Positions 27,566-38,644 are shown, counted from the stretch's first letter. The stretch is 64,000 nucleotides of DNA from Clostridium collagenovorans DSM 3089 (GCF_900130005.1 NZ_FQXP01000007.1:166691-230690), one strand, 5' to 3'. The notes: a model not told the origin generated them from the sequence alone. Numbers and translations are program-made.

Positions 27566-28053
27566 TTTTTATCCTCCCTTTATTATTAACATTATTTTAA
27601 GATATCGTTATCTTAGACTAAATCTTTTATAAAATAATGTTTTTTGTTTTGTAATCTTGTTACTAGCATAAATTAAAGCTTTATTTATCTTAAGTTAACT
27701 TTAATCTCATATACTATCCCCTAAAATTAAACACAAATTAGAATTACATAAATCAGATTTTATCATGTGATTATACCAAAATAAACTAATGTATATTATA
27801 CTATATTAACTATAAACTAACTCTAAATGCAATTTATATATTTGTGTAAAAACTAATGAAAATCATATTAATATCTTCTTAATATCATTTTTACTAACTA
27901 TTTCTTATACTTATATAGTATGCCCTTATATACTGTACATATATTCTCATATTACCTTACCTAAATCACTTAAATTTTTTCTGTCTCTTTAGCTTTTCTT
28001 TTACAAATCTTAATTATTCAATTTTTATATTTTCTTTGGATAAGTTTAAGACT
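27566..28053. other. Intergenic region between the M16 and PHP genes
   Basis: About 490 very AT-rich bases. I see no gene, no strong hairpin and no RNA motif; the upstream part should hold the M16 promoter, but no clear -35/-10 pair stands out. Confidence 0.45.
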
Positions 28054-29085
28054 TTAATTGACCCTATATACAAATATAGGTGAAGAAATTGCAATCTTAT
28101 TACTATTTTGAGTCACTCTAACAACATACCAATTTTTTGAACACTCTTGATTTATGAAAAACTTTTCTCGAAACCCTTTTCCATTTACAGTGATAGTTTT
28201 TATAATTATTGAATTATTACTTATTATTTCTATTTTGATTATATCACATTTTTTATCTTCTATGCTTATATAAAACTCTAATTTTTCATCCTCTTTAATG
28301 TTAATTATGCTCCCCATGAGATTATTATTAATGGTAAAATACAATCTTAAATTCTTGCTTTCTGTGGAATAGGTATTCCTATTTTTCAAAGCTTTTATGA
28401 AATCATTTTTATTAATTTTATACATTAAAACTACTGTTAAATTTTCTGTATCTCCCCAGTTAGCTTTATGATTATCTTGTCCATTTAAAGCACCTATCTC
28501 CCATCCTTTATCTAGTAGTTCATAGTATATTTTTTCTCGTCTTATATATTTATAAGGTTCTATACCATTTCCAACTTCAACAAAGTTTATATATTTATTA
28601 AGTTCATCACTATAAGGTAATTTTGTTACCTTATTACTTGGATGATTTATACATAATATACTTTCGGGATGTTCTTCACACCACTTTAAAATACAATTCT
28701 TACTTTTATATTTTCCATGAACAACTTCCTCGCAATTATATACATTCATATGTCCAAAATAATCTGTACTAATCTCATAACCACTTAAGGCTAGGAAGTC
28801 TTTCTTATTCTTTTCATCAGCCTCATTTTGCGTTGCAACCCATCTAGTATCATTCTTATCATAATTAAACTTTTTACACTCACTTTCTTTAATCTTACCT
28901 CTTAATGGTTTACAGTGATCTGTTATTACTAAATAGTCTAGTCCCTTTTTCCTAGCATACTTATATGCCTCATATGGAGTTCCTTTGCCACTTGAATAAG
29001 CTGTATGACTATGCGGTATCCCAAAATAAAATTTTAACTTTTTAGATTTTGATTCATTCTTATTTTTCTTTTTATGCTTTGACAT
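28054..29085 (-). CDS. PHP-domain metallohydrolase, CehA/McbA-like
   Basis: 343 residues starting with a very Lys-rich stretch (MSKHKKKNKNESKSKKLK). The PHP metal-binding motifs are visible: YFGIPHSHTAYSSGKGTPYEAYKYARKKGLDYLVITDHCKPL (HxH and TDH), then ALSGYEIS, CINHPSNK, and NGQDNHKANWGD near residue 205. This fits the CehA/McbA group, which includes carbaryl hydrolase and many uncharacterised members. The C-terminal third is a beta-rich region (FTINNNLMGSIINIKED...) as in relatives with an added sandwich domain. Cytoplasmic; substrate unknown. Confidence 0.85.
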   Translation of the reverse strand: MSKHKKKNKNESKSKKLKFYFGIPHSHTAYSSGKGTPYEAYKYARKKGLDYLVITDHCKPLRGKIKESECKKFNYDKNDTRWVATQNEADEKNKKDFLALSGYEISTDYFGHMNVYNCEEVVHGKYKSKNCILKWCEEHPESILCINHPSNKVTKLPYSDELNKYINFVEVGNGIEPYKYIRREKIYYELLDKGWEIGALNGQDNHKANWGDTENLTVVLMYKINKNDFIKALKNRNTYSTESKNLRLYFTINNNLMGSIINIKEDEKLEFYISIEDKKCDIIKIEIISNNSIIIKTITVNGKGFREKFFINQECSKNWYVVRVTQNSNKIAISSPIFVYRVN

Positions 29086-29094
29086 TTCTACCTC

Positions 29095-29139
29095 AAAAAA
29101 AATTCCTATTACTAAATATAGTATTTAGTAATAGGAATT
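29095..29139 (-). terminator. Strong intrinsic terminator of the GGDEF gene
   Basis: A perfect 18-bp stem (AATTCCTATTACTAAATA, loop TAG, then its complement) at 29101-29139 followed on the minus strand by TTTTTT. It lies directly after the large gene and before the PHP gene start. Confidence 0.9.
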
Positions 29140-29155
29140 AAAGTACTAAAATATT

Positions 29156-32100
29156 TTATCCAATTCCATGTAACAACCTACTTAAAAGTTGAACAAGATT
29201 AAAATCTTCAAAGTTAAACTCTTTATCCTTTATATCAACAGTTAAATATAGTATAGCTGTGATTGAGTTACTTAATGTTTTTATAGGAACTAGCATTATA
29301 GATTTCCATAATGGAACTCCACTTAACTTATCAGTATTACTTACGTTATTCCAATCTATAGTGTAAGTACCTTCTCCTTTTTCTAAGGCATTAATAATTA
29401 AGTTTTGGTCAAATTGTATTCCTAAGCTATAACCTTTTTTATTGTTTCTACTCATGACCTGATCTATTTTTTTATCTCTAACTCTAAAGTAGGTTATAGT
29501 TTCTCCCTCAACTCTTTCTAATACCTTATCTAAAAATGCAACTAGCCTCTCATTTTTATCCTCTATATCATATGGTAAGTTAAGTAGTTCAACTAATGTC
29601 TGCATATTATTTTCATTTACTTGCTTATTATCAGTTATTATCCCTGAAAACTTATTAGCTCTTTTAGCTCTTTTATCATACTCTTCTTTCCATACTAAGG
29701 TTTTGTTTCTCCCTTGCTCCTTAGCTAAATATAAAGCCTTATCTGCTTTACTAAAAAGTTCATTCATCCATAATCCATGCTCTGGATATGATGCTATTCC
29801 CATACTGCAAGTAACTCTTTGCTTAATGCTTAAAATATTAGAACTTGCTATCTTACGTCTTAATTTTTCAGCTACTATATATGCTTCCTCAGCATTAGTA
29901 TTAGGAAGTATTATTACAAATTCTTCTCCACCATATCTGCCTAGAGTATCCGTATATCTTATATTATCAAGTACTAGTCTGCTTAAATTATGCAACGCTT
30001 TGTCGCCAGCTTGATGTCCATAAGTATCATTTATATTTCTAAACCTATCGAGGTCAACCATAACAATTGATAATGAAGAGTTAATTTCCTTGGACTCCTG
30101 TAAGTATTGTTTTAAATTAGACTCTAAATACTTTCTAGTATAAGCTCCCGTTAACTTATCTATAGAAGACTCATGCTTTAACCTTATTCCATCTATGATT
30201 ATACCTATTATTTTAGATAGCTTTTTACATTGATTAATTGTATACTTATCAAAACTATCTATTAGCCTATCAGTTTCCATATATATATGACCAACTACAA
30301 CTGACTTATAGCATCCTTTTCTACTTCTTTTATCCTTAGATAACCTCATATCCTTATCTTCCATTAATATAGGAATGCATAAGTACTTGTTTATATAAGT
30401 GTCCTCTAAGTTTCTAAGTTCCACTTCCTTTGTATTTTCACACCTTTCAAGTATAGGTATTATATTGCTTATATCTTTATTGCTTCTACTACAAGCTAAT
30501 ACTTCATAATTATCATCATAATTTCTGAATAAAATAATAGACCTACTTGCAAGTGATATATATGATATATGCGAGTTTATAAGATGCATATTATAAGTTT
30601 CATTACTTCCTAAATTTAAAATAACATCCTCTAAACCCTTACTTTCATCTGGTATATCAGCATTATATATATTTCTAGTATAATTTAAGAAATCTAAGTT
30701 TCGCATTATTTTATGTTTATTATTTAACCTTAAAACCCTATTTATATCACTTAAATTATTTAAGTCAGCCTCTTTATCATTATATAAAATATCAAACACC
30801 CTTTGCATAGGCATTCTTTTAGCATAACTAACTTTATATTCATCAGGAACATATTTTAATACCTTCTTCATTATCTCAAAAGCATTTATATAACAAAAAT
30901 GCGTCTCATTAATTCTTTTTTCTTCACTATAGTACTTAGCAAGTTGAATAGCGGCCTTCCATTTAATAGATATAACCTCTATATCGCTGCTTGTCTCTAA
31001 ACAACTATTCAAATAATCAATGGCCTTACTTATATCCTTTTCAAATACACCTTTAAGATATAGTAGCCAAACATTATTCATTTTATTTATTTTACTTTCA
31101 TCTAAGGTTATTAATAAACTAAATAGTTCCCTTGCCTTATGAAATTCATCTTTACTTATCAATTCATTGATAGCCATAGATAAAAGTGATGCTTTCTGAT
31201 TTATAGAAGTTATAAAATTACATGTATCCTTGATTTTTTCAATAGCATCATTTACATCTTTACCAAGAGCTATACTTATTACTTCCTTGTAAATTAAACT
31301 CTGCCACTTTATACATGACTTATCTACTTTTAAATATTCTAAAGCCTCATCTATAAATTTAAGAGCATTTTCCATGTCACCCATGCAAAAATAATAATAT
31401 GCTCTTTGCATAAAAACTTCCCCTAAATTCCTCTTATCAAGAGCCTTGCCATCTGCATCACATAAATACCTTTTAAAATATTTTTGAGCTTCCCTGTAAT
31501 TGCAACACTTCAAATTAACATTGCAAACTAGTAAATACCCATAATAAAAGTCCATATCCACTAGTTTTGCTTCAACAAGGTTCATAACTCCATTTAAAAT
31601 TTCCAAGGCTGCATGAATGTCATTATCTATATAATAATAACTTGCCCTATTGTATTCACAACACACATGAAATGATAAACTGCCAGATGCTTTACTTTCA
31701 TCACTAGCTATTTTATAGTAATACATAGCCGTTTCTATATCACCATAAAAATCCCCATGTACCACCCCTAGGTTATTTAAAGCTCTTATCATAACAGATG
31801 TGTTTTGAGTTAGCTCACAAAATTTTAAGCACTCCTCAAAATCTCTTATACTTTTATCTAACATAGACCTTTCTAAGAAGCTTAATCCTCTTATGTTATA
31901 AAAGTCACACTTTTGCTTCTCATACTTATCACCACATAAAACAAGAGCCTTATCACATATATCCTGTAACTCTTTATATCTTTGTCTTAAGAAATACAGA
32001 TTAGCTTTTATAGTTATAATCTCTATTAATGGTTCAACATACCCCTCTTGTTCTGCTAATGTCTCAGCCTCCTGTATATAGTCTTCAGCTTTTTCCATCT

Positions 32101-34462
32101 CATTTGACCACATATATATATTAGCAAGCATAGAAAGAGCCTCAACCATATATTTACTATCATAATACTCACTTAAATAAGTTTGCAATCTACTATAAAT
32201 AGATATAGCGCAGTTCATTTTATTATATCCATAATATAATTCCCCTAACTTTGCTAATATCTCAAATTTAACTTCATCTATAAAGTCTCCTTGCTTGTAA
32301 TTTGCTATATTTAAAACCTTTATAGCTTCATCATGCTTACGTAACTCTATAAGCTTCGTAGCTTTTACCATAAGATACTTTACAGTATTTTTTCTATCCT
32401 TAGCACCATCAAAGTGATATATTACCTCATCTATTACGGCTTCATCGCCTTGTAAATACTTACCTTCTAGTATTATAGCTATCTTAAAATGTTTGTTACA
32501 CTTTATTTCTGATGAAATATTTTTATATAATGTATCTTTTAAATAGGTATTAAAAAATCTATACTGCTTTTCCCTATCATCCTCAACAAAGTATATTATC
32601 CCTTGTGCTATTAACCTTAATATTTCATTTTCAACAACATGTTTTTCTAAATCACAGATATGATATAAAATGTTTACGTCTACCTTATCCTTAAATATAC
32701 AAAAATCATTAAGTATAGTCCTTTGATATTCATTTATATTGTTAATCTGACTTAAAACTATTTGATCCATGTTGCTAAATATATACTGCTTATATCCCTT
32801 ACTACTTTGAATCCATTCACCATTCTCATTAATATTGATAATATCATTGTTGAAAATGTTTTTTATTATTTCACTTATAAATAATGGGTTTCCCTTAGTG
32901 CTTTCATATATATTTTCTAAAAGTTTATCACTAAGTGACCTACTATTGATTATCCTATAAATCATTTCTCTCGTTTCATTTAAATTCAATCCATTTAACT
33001 CTATAAGCTTTATTTTAAAATTACTTTCCTTATTTAAAAATAATTTGCTAAAATTAGAATTATTTGAATATTCATTATCCGAATATGATCCAACAAATAA
33101 TATATTCCTATTTTTCAAACTTAATAAACTTTCTATAATCATTAAACTCAACTTATTTAATCTTTGAAGGTTATCAATAACTATAACTATACTTTGCTTT
33201 TTAGCAAAGTCATTTATAAAATAGGATATTCTTGTGATAAGTCTTAAATTTTCTTCCTCTCTAACTCGCCCTGTTGCAGACACCATATTAGTTCCTATTA
33301 ACCCTGGTACCAATTTACCTAAATCATATATATATTTATCTACTAACTCCTTTGGTGACTGAATAACCATTTGCTTTAATATTTCAACTAAAGGGGTATC
33401 TGATAGTTCCTTTAAATTATTATTTAATGATATATACTCAAATACATTGCCTCTCATTAATCTAAGCTTGTACGCTATATTTCTTAGTAACGCTGTCTTG
33501 CCTATTCCAGAGCTTCCATGTATAAGTAAAACCTTTCCTAAATAATCACCATTTTTAAAATTATTATAGGTTTCAAAGATACTCTCCGTAATATCTTTCC
33601 TTCCTACTAAGTCAATATTAAAATTAAGCTTAGATAATTCCTCAACTTCTAGCTTAGAGTAATTCTTGCTAAGGTGTAAATTAACATAATCTATTATATT
33701 ATTAATAGTCATATCCATTTTGTTATGGCTAAGATTTATTATTTTGAATGCTACATCATATAAAACTTTGTGATTATTATCTACCTTAAAATCTATAGAA
33801 CTATTTTCTTGTATATACTTTAAATCGCTTTTAACCTTATCTATATTTCCATTGTTTAAAATACATAAAATCAGTACACCTATTCCATATATATCCTTAT
33901 ATCTACTACTTATTTGTTTTTTAGGTATAAACAAATAATCTATATCATCATTTGTTAAATATCTACTTATATTTGCAGTAACTATATCCTGTAATATTAC
34001 TTTATATTTATTAGCTTCCTGTCTTAAAAGTATATTTTGTAAATTTAAAGCACCATAAGATTTTTCCATCAAATGAACGTAATTTATACTTTTACAAACT
34101 CCCATAATTATATCTAATCCTTCATCAAAGGATATGGTTGAAATTATACTTTTTATGTTCTCAATATTTTCGTAATAATCAGAGGTATAATAATAAATTT
34201 CTTCGCTATATCTCTTATTATCTATATTGTTAATTATCCCAAAGTGATGGATTTTTTTCATACCAGATGTATCAAGATTTTTTAAACTCATAAATTCATT
34301 TATACAATTATTTATAATATCAAGCTTTATATACTCTTCATTTATTGTGTTGAACTGATACGCTTGATTATTGTTTTTAATGTCTGCAACTAAATATGAT
34401 GATATTCCCGGATTATGCTCTAGCAATTTAATTGTCCTAAACTTCGAATTAATTACCTGCAT
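29156..34462 (-). CDS. Pseudokinase - AAA/NB-ATPase - TPR - GGDEF multidomain signalling protein
   Basis: 1768 residues. Residues 1-270 follow a Ser/Thr kinase fold, but the catalytic loop is YGALNLQN (136-143) instead of HRDLKPxN and the DFG position reads LQDIVTAN, so catalysis is unlikely. A P-loop ATPase follows with Walker A GSSGIGKT (316-323) and Walker B-like IVIVIDNLQRL, as in PknK/AfsR-type proteins. A long TPR-like helical region spans ~650-1200. After a GAF-like segment comes a GGDEF domain with DLDRFRNINDTYGHQAGD, GRYGGEEF (~1510) and an RYTD inhibitory I-site five residues before GGEEF, then a C-terminal GAF-like domain. The GGEEF indicates active cyclic di-GMP synthesis with product inhibition. 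No signal peptide or membrane span. Confidence 0.9.
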   Translation of the reverse strand: MQVINSKFRTIKLLEHNPGISSYLVADIKNNNQAYQFNTINEEYIKLDIINNCINEFMSLKNLDTSGMKKIHHFGIINNIDNKRYSEEIYYYTSDYYENIENIKSIISTISFDEGLDIIMGVCKSINYVHLMEKSYGALNLQNILLRQEANKYKVILQDIVTANISRYLTNDDIDYLFIPKKQISSRYKDIYGIGVLILCILNNGNIDKVKSDLKYIQENSSIDFKVDNNHKVLYDVAFKIINLSHNKMDMTINNIIDYVNLHLSKNYSKLEVEELSKLNFNIDLVGRKDITESIFETYNNFKNGDYLGKVLLIHGSSGIGKTALLRNIAYKLRLMRGNVFEYISLNNNLKELSDTPLVEILKQMVIQSPKELVDKYIYDLGKLVPGLIGTNMVSATGRVREEENLRLITRISYFINDFAKKQSIVIVIDNLQRLNKLSLMIIESLLSLKNRNILFVGSYSDNEYSNNSNFSKLFLNKESNFKIKLIELNGLNLNETREMIYRIINSRSLSDKLLENIYESTKGNPLFISEIIKNIFNNDIININENGEWIQSSKGYKQYIFSNMDQIVLSQINNINEYQRTILNDFCIFKDKVDVNILYHICDLEKHVVENEILRLIAQGIIYFVEDDREKQYRFFNTYLKDTLYKNISSEIKCNKHFKIAIILEGKYLQGDEAVIDEVIYHFDGAKDRKNTVKYLMVKATKLIELRKHDEAIKVLNIANYKQGDFIDEVKFEILAKLGELYYGYNKMNCAISIYSRLQTYLSEYYDSKYMVEALSMLANIYMWSNEMEKAEDYIQEAETLAEQEGYVEPLIEIITIKANLYFLRQRYKELQDICDKALVLCGDKYEKQKCDFYNIRGLSFLERSMLDKSIRDFEECLKFCELTQNTSVMIRALNNLGVVHGDFYGDIETAMYYYKIASDESKASGSLSFHVCCEYNRASYYYIDNDIHAALEILNGVMNLVEAKLVDMDFYYGYLLVCNVNLKCCNYREAQKYFKRYLCDADGKALDKRNLGEVFMQRAYYYFCMGDMENALKFIDEALEYLKVDKSCIKWQSLIYKEVISIALGKDVNDAIEKIKDTCNFITSINQKASLLSMAINELISKDEFHKARELFSLLITLDESKINKMNNVWLLYLKGVFEKDISKAIDYLNSCLETSSDIEVISIKWKAAIQLAKYYSEEKRINETHFCYINAFEIMKKVLKYVPDEYKVSYAKRMPMQRVFDILYNDKEADLNNLSDINRVLRLNNKHKIMRNLDFLNYTRNIYNADIPDESKGLEDVILNLGSNETYNMHLINSHISYISLASRSIILFRNYDDNYEVLACSRSNKDISNIIPILERCENTKEVELRNLEDTYINKYLCIPILMEDKDMRLSKDKRSRKGCYKSVVVGHIYMETDRLIDSFDKYTINQCKKLSKIIGIIIDGIRLKHESSIDKLTGAYTRKYLESNLKQYLQESKEINSSLSIVMVDLDRFRNINDTYGHQAGDKALHNLSRLVLDNIRYTDTLGRYGGEEFVIILPNTNAEEAYIVAEKLRRKIASSNILSIKQRVTCSMGIASYPEHGLWMNELFSKADKALYLAKEQGRNKTLVWKEEYDKRAKRANKFSGIITDNKQVNENNMQTLVELLNLPYDIEDKNERLVAFLDKVLERVEGETITYFRVRDKKIDQVMSRNNKKGYSLGIQFDQNLIINALEKGEGTYTIDWNNVSNTDKLSGVPLWKSIMLVPIKTLSNSITAILYLTVDIKDKEFNFEDFNLVQLLSRLLHGIG

Positions 34463-34501
34463 ATTCTCCTCCCCCTAAATAATACCTAAAGTAAAATATA
34501 T

Positions 34502-34528
34502 AGTATGGATATGTCTTATATCCATACT
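34502..34528 (-). terminator. Terminator-like hairpin after map
   Basis: AGTATGGATAT and ATATCCATACT form a perfect 11-bp stem with a 5-base loop, flanked by TTTACTTT-like arms; the minus strand continues with ATATATTTTAC. It lies between map and the downstream large gene. Confidence 0.65.
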
Positions 34529-34544
34529 ATATCCATATTTACTT

Positions 34545-35408
34545 TTAAGTTAAAACTTCATAACCACTTTCTGTTACAACTAATGTATGCTCCCATTGTG
34601 CTGACAAGGACCCATCTCTAGTAACTGCAGTCCAATCATCCCTTAAAACCCTTGTTTCAGGTTTTCCTATATTAAGCATAGGCTCTATTGTAAATACCAT
34701 CCCTGGTAATAATATCATTCCCTCTCCTGGATCTCCAACATGAGCTACAAATGGTTCTTCATGGAATTTCGTTCCTATACCATGTCCGCCGTATTCATAT
34801 ACAACTGAATATCCGTTTTCATTTGCAAAGCCTTCTATAGCATGCCCTATATGACCTACTGTACTGAATGGCTTGACTTGTTCCATTCCAAGTTCTAAAG
34901 CTTTCTTAGTATCGTTAACTAATTTCACAGCTTCCTCAGATGCATTACCAACAATATACATTCTACTAGCATCTGCATAATACCCATCTAATATTGTAGT
35001 TACATCAACATTTATAATATCGCCATCTTTTAAGGTTCTATCTTCTGGTATACCATGACAAACAACCTCATTTATAGAAGTACATATACTCTTAGGAAAA
35101 CCACCATAATTTAATGGTGCTGGTATACCACCATGTTCTATAGTATAATCATGCGCAATTTTATTTAATTCCTCTGTTGTTACCCCTGGTTTTATAACCT
35201 CTTCCATAAGATCTAATATTGCATGTGTTATAACACCACTTTTTCTTATACCTTCTATTTGATTAGGAGTCTTTATGATATCCTTTGGAATTTTATATCC
35301 TACTTCCTTACTTAACTTCTTCAGATACTCATCTTGCTCCATATGACACTTCTTATATTTTAATCCACTACCGCACCAACAATCATCATTTCTCATTAAC
35401 TTTTTCAT
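34545..35408 (-). CDS. map: Methionine aminopeptidase type I with N-terminal SEC-C motif
   Basis: 287 residues. The N-terminus MKKLMRNDDCWCGSGLKYKKCH is a SEC-C zinc motif, followed by the aminopeptidase domain: GVITHAILDLMEEVIKPGVTTEEL, HGIPEDRTLKDGDIINVDVTTILDGYYADASRMYIVG (the two metal-binding Asp), YGGHGIGTKFHEEPFVAHVG (His), MVFTIEPML (Glu) and WEHTLVVTE (Glu). It removes the initiator Met from nascent proteins. The SEC-C extension distinguishes this variant from the shorter ribosomal-operon Map and may aid ribosome docking. Confidence 0.95.
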   Translation of the reverse strand: MKKLMRNDDCWCGSGLKYKKCHMEQDEYLKKLSKEVGYKIPKDIIKTPNQIEGIRKSGVITHAILDLMEEVIKPGVTTEELNKIAHDYTIEHGGIPAPLNYGGFPKSICTSINEVVCHGIPEDRTLKDGDIINVDVTTILDGYYADASRMYIVGNASEEAVKLVNDTKKALELGMEQVKPFSTVGHIGHAIEGFANENGYSVVYEYGGHGIGTKFHEEPFVAHVGDPGEGMILLPGMVFTIEPMLNIGKPETRVLRDDWTAVTRDGSLSAQWEHTLVVTESGYEVLT

Positions 35409-35833
35409 ATCTCTTTCTAGCTTAAACTATATAAAAATATAGTTAATATATACTAGATTCACCTCCTATTTCATTAGAAACTAATTCCTAACCATAATTT
35501 ACATTAAATATCTATATTCTATTATATATTTTTTTTATCATTAAAACCACATATAGTGCTTTATTAAATTGACATATTCTAAAAAATATAAAATTATAAT
35601 ATTTTATATAAACTTAATATATTATAATACAAATGATATTTAAAATAAATTGCTTGCATGTTGAATTTATATAAAAATATATTATCTCTTCTAATTATAT
35701 TATAAAATCTAAATTTAAATTGTTTTTTTACAAATAAAAAGGAGGTAATCATAGATACTGACTACCCCAATAAAAATCTACCCTACGAAATGAGGTTTCC
35801 CTCATTTAAGATTCTATCCATTTATTATTAATA
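35409..35833. other. Intergenic region between map and a histidine kinase gene
   Basis: About 425 bases. A small dyad ATGAGG-TTTC-CCTCAT lies at about 35791-35806, downstream of the kinase gene, and a ribosome-binding-site-like AAGGAGGTAATC at about 35740 on the plus strand is not followed by a start codon and frame. Nothing else is recognised. Confidence 0.4.
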
Positions 35834-38644
35834 TTATGTGTATATATCAGAAAATTCTACACCTATTTTTTGAACTCTATCCTCATCACTATTTATTATG
35901 TTAGGATCTAATTCATCACCATCTAACCTTATTGGTAAAGTTATTATAAACTCGCTTCCTTTACCTAGTACACTGCTAACTGTTATTTTTCCACCATGCA
36001 TATTAACTAAAGATTTTACTAGTGATAGTCCAATACCACTTCCCTCTTTTGCTCTAGTAAGTGACTTATCAACTTGTCTAAATCTATCAAAAATCACTTC
36101 CAGCTTATCCTTAGGTATTCCTATTCCTGTATCTTTAATTGATATTTCTAATTTCGATTGTTTCTCAGTTACATTTACAAATATCTTACCACCTCTCTCT
36201 GTAAACTTAACAGAGTTGGCTAATAAATTTAGTATAATCCTCTCTATTTTTTCTGGATCAAAAGCCATTATAGTTTCCTCTGTGTTAGTGTCAAATATTA
36301 ATTCTAATCCCTTATCCTCAATATAATCAGCTACAGACATAGTTATCTCTTCTATAACCTCAATAATATTACGATTAACTAAATTTAAAGTTAAAAAACC
36401 TGAGTCTATTCTAGTTATATCTATTAAATTATTTACTAATCTCAATAGCCTATAAGAATTTTGTTTTAATACATGTAAGCGCTTGTCCAATGTGCCCGTT
36501 TCATCTTTTATTTTTCCATTAGAATTATATAATTCTAATAATTGAACACTACTAAACATTACATTAATAGGTGTTCTTAATTCATGTGATATATTTGAGA
36601 AAAACTCTGTTTTTATTCTGTCATACTCTCTAGCCTCAAACAACAACTTGCTATTTTCATCAATTTTTCTTTGTAATTCCTTAGCCCTATTAGCTTCAGT
36701 TATATCTGTTATTAGTACAGCTGTAGTTATCTTCTCATCCTCCATAAAGGACATAAATGATAAACTAGCCTCTATTTTTTTGCCATTGAATTTAGCAAGT
36801 GTTTCTTCCACAGTTAAAACATTTCCATCCTTATGATCTAAACACTTCAACTTATCAAATAAATATCTTCTATCAAAACTTCCATAAAAAATTTCCTGTA
36901 GGCTTCTCCCTACTAATGCTTTGTATGATTTAGCTCCAAGCATATCAATAGCTGTTTTATTAGCAAAGATTATAGTATCATTTAAATACATTATTATAGC
37001 ACCTGGCAATGTATTTATTAAATTCTCATATCGCTTTTCACTTTGCTCTAATTTCTTTTGACTTAACCTTCTACTAGTTATATCTCTTCCAAGTACAACT
37101 AAAGCTTTTCTTTTACCCTCCTTAGTAAATAAGGGTACCTTTACTGTTTCATATATCTTATCTATACCGTACTTATCTGGTATTATACTTTCTGACTTAA
37201 ATATTTCTTTGCTCATCCACGCTATATTATCTGTCTTTTCAAAATGCCTGTAATATGCAGCTCTATCCCCATCTCTTTCTGCAAGTTCTAAATTAGTTCT
37301 CATTAAATAATCTTCATCACTCTTAAGATTAAGCATTTCCTTGGCACTATTATTACATTCTAGCCATCTTCCCTCCCCATCCTTAAATGTTATTAAGTCT
37401 GGAGTAGAATTTATAAGTACAGATAGTCTTTCTGTCTTATCATAAAAATCTTGTTCCAATTCTTCCCGTTGGTTTTTATTAGCATAAATTATTATCAAAT
37501 ATATTAGTACTAAAACAATTCCCAATAGTAAGAATAATTCTATTCTTTTTTCTCCCCAAGGGTTGCCTATTAAAGAATTTATAACTATAAAGTTACTATC
37601 TAAATTCTTATTTTTAAAATTAAACTTTTTAAGCATGTCTCCATCTACTATGTACTGAGCATTGCGATAAGTACTAGTTATTGGTGTTGAATACTCCCTC
37701 TTAACATAAATAGAGTTTTCCTCATCATAAATCTTACTTTCTAGATTTTTCTCTGGAATTTCATTTATATTCTTTCCATTTAGAACATCTAAAATCATAC
37801 TTGCAGCATAATTTCCTTGCATGTCACCCGTTATTACATCTCCACCTACAACACCATGTCCTATTTGATATGACCATAATGTATACATAGGAATATTTAT
37901 ATGTTTACTTATGTACTCTACTGCCTTAACCTCATCTACAAAAACTCCATCCTTATATAAATTCCCACTAGGAATCACCATGCTATTATTGCCATATTGG
38001 TTTATTTCCTTTATTACTTTATAAATATCAGACTCATTGATATTAATACTATTTACACCCTCTGGTAAAGTAATATTATTCCGATATTCGTTTTCTGCAT
38101 CATTTATGAAAATAACATTTTCTAAATTAGGATCAAATCTATATCCTAGGTTTATAGTACTTTCTACTTGTACCCCCTCATATATACCCGTAACATTATC
38201 TAGTTGTAAAACTCTAGGTCTATTGGATCTATTTAAAGCCGTAAATATAATAGGGGTATCCTTAAAGATTCTATCTCTGTTTTTTATAACCACATCAAAG
38301 GCTGGGTCATTAACAACTATTATTGCATCGATTTTTTGATTCTTATACTTATTATAAAAGCTATCTGATTGCCACTCTAAAAATTCTTCATCCTTATTTC
38401 TTATAACATCCAAATAATCTATTATTAAGTTAACATCTTTATTACCTAAAATTTTTTCTTTAATTGAATCTATGACCTCGTCACTCCACTTAAAGCCCTG
38501 ATGATATGATGCTATACATAATACATTCTTATAATCACTTAATAAGTTCTCATTTTTTTTAGTATCCATCGCAAAAACACTTGTAAAATTAAAAATTAAC
38601 ATTATTAATATAGATATAACACCCACTTGTTTTTTATACTTCAC
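35834..38644 (-). CDS. Hybrid sensor histidine kinase with ABC-binding-protein-like sensor and two PAS domains
   Basis: 936 residues. Signal peptide (1-25), then an extracytoplasmic region (26-365) like ABC-type substrate-binding proteins of the BMP/DUF534 class (VLCIASYHQGFKWSDEVIDSIK, DAIIVVNDPAFDVV, GVVGGDVITGDMQGNYAA). One membrane span near 370-390. Two PAS domains follow (~405-525 and ~540-660), then HisKA with FFSNISHELRTPINVM (His ~685) and HATPase_c with N-box NLLANSVKFTERGG, DTGIGIPKDKLEVIF and GSGIGLSLVKSLV. There is no receiver domain, and no response regulator gene lies adjacent, so its partner is elsewhere. Confidence 0.93.
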   Translation of the reverse strand: MKYKKQVGVISILIMLIFNFTSVFAMDTKKNENLLSDYKNVLCIASYHQGFKWSDEVIDSIKEKILGNKDVNLIIDYLDVIRNKDEEFLEWQSDSFYNKYKNQKIDAIIVVNDPAFDVVIKNRDRIFKDTPIIFTALNRSNRPRVLQLDNVTGIYEGVQVESTINLGYRFDPNLENVIFINDAENEYRNNITLPEGVNSININESDIYKVIKEINQYGNNSMVIPSGNLYKDGVFVDEVKAVEYISKHINIPMYTLWSYQIGHGVVGGDVITGDMQGNYAASMILDVLNGKNINEIPEKNLESKIYDEENSIYVKREYSTPITSTYRNAQYIVDGDMLKKFNFKNKNLDSNFIVINSLIGNPWGEKRIELFLLLGIVLVLIYLIIIYANKNQREELEQDFYDKTERLSVLINSTPDLITFKDGEGRWLECNNSAKEMLNLKSDEDYLMRTNLELAERDGDRAAYYRHFEKTDNIAWMSKEIFKSESIIPDKYGIDKIYETVKVPLFTKEGKRKALVVLGRDITSRRLSQKKLEQSEKRYENLINTLPGAIIMYLNDTIIFANKTAIDMLGAKSYKALVGRSLQEIFYGSFDRRYLFDKLKCLDHKDGNVLTVEETLAKFNGKKIEASLSFMSFMEDEKITTAVLITDITEANRAKELQRKIDENSKLLFEAREYDRIKTEFFSNISHELRTPINVMFSSVQLLELYNSNGKIKDETGTLDKRLHVLKQNSYRLLRLVNNLIDITRIDSGFLTLNLVNRNIIEVIEEITMSVADYIEDKGLELIFDTNTEETIMAFDPEKIERIILNLLANSVKFTERGGKIFVNVTEKQSKLEISIKDTGIGIPKDKLEVIFDRFRQVDKSLTRAKEGSGIGLSLVKSLVNMHGGKITVSSVLGKGSEFIITLPIRLDGDELDPNIINSDEDRVQKIGVEFSDIYT

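Noticed and set aside
35740..35830. Small plus-strand gene after AAGGAGGTAATC
   Set aside because: No start codon with an open frame follows at the right distance.
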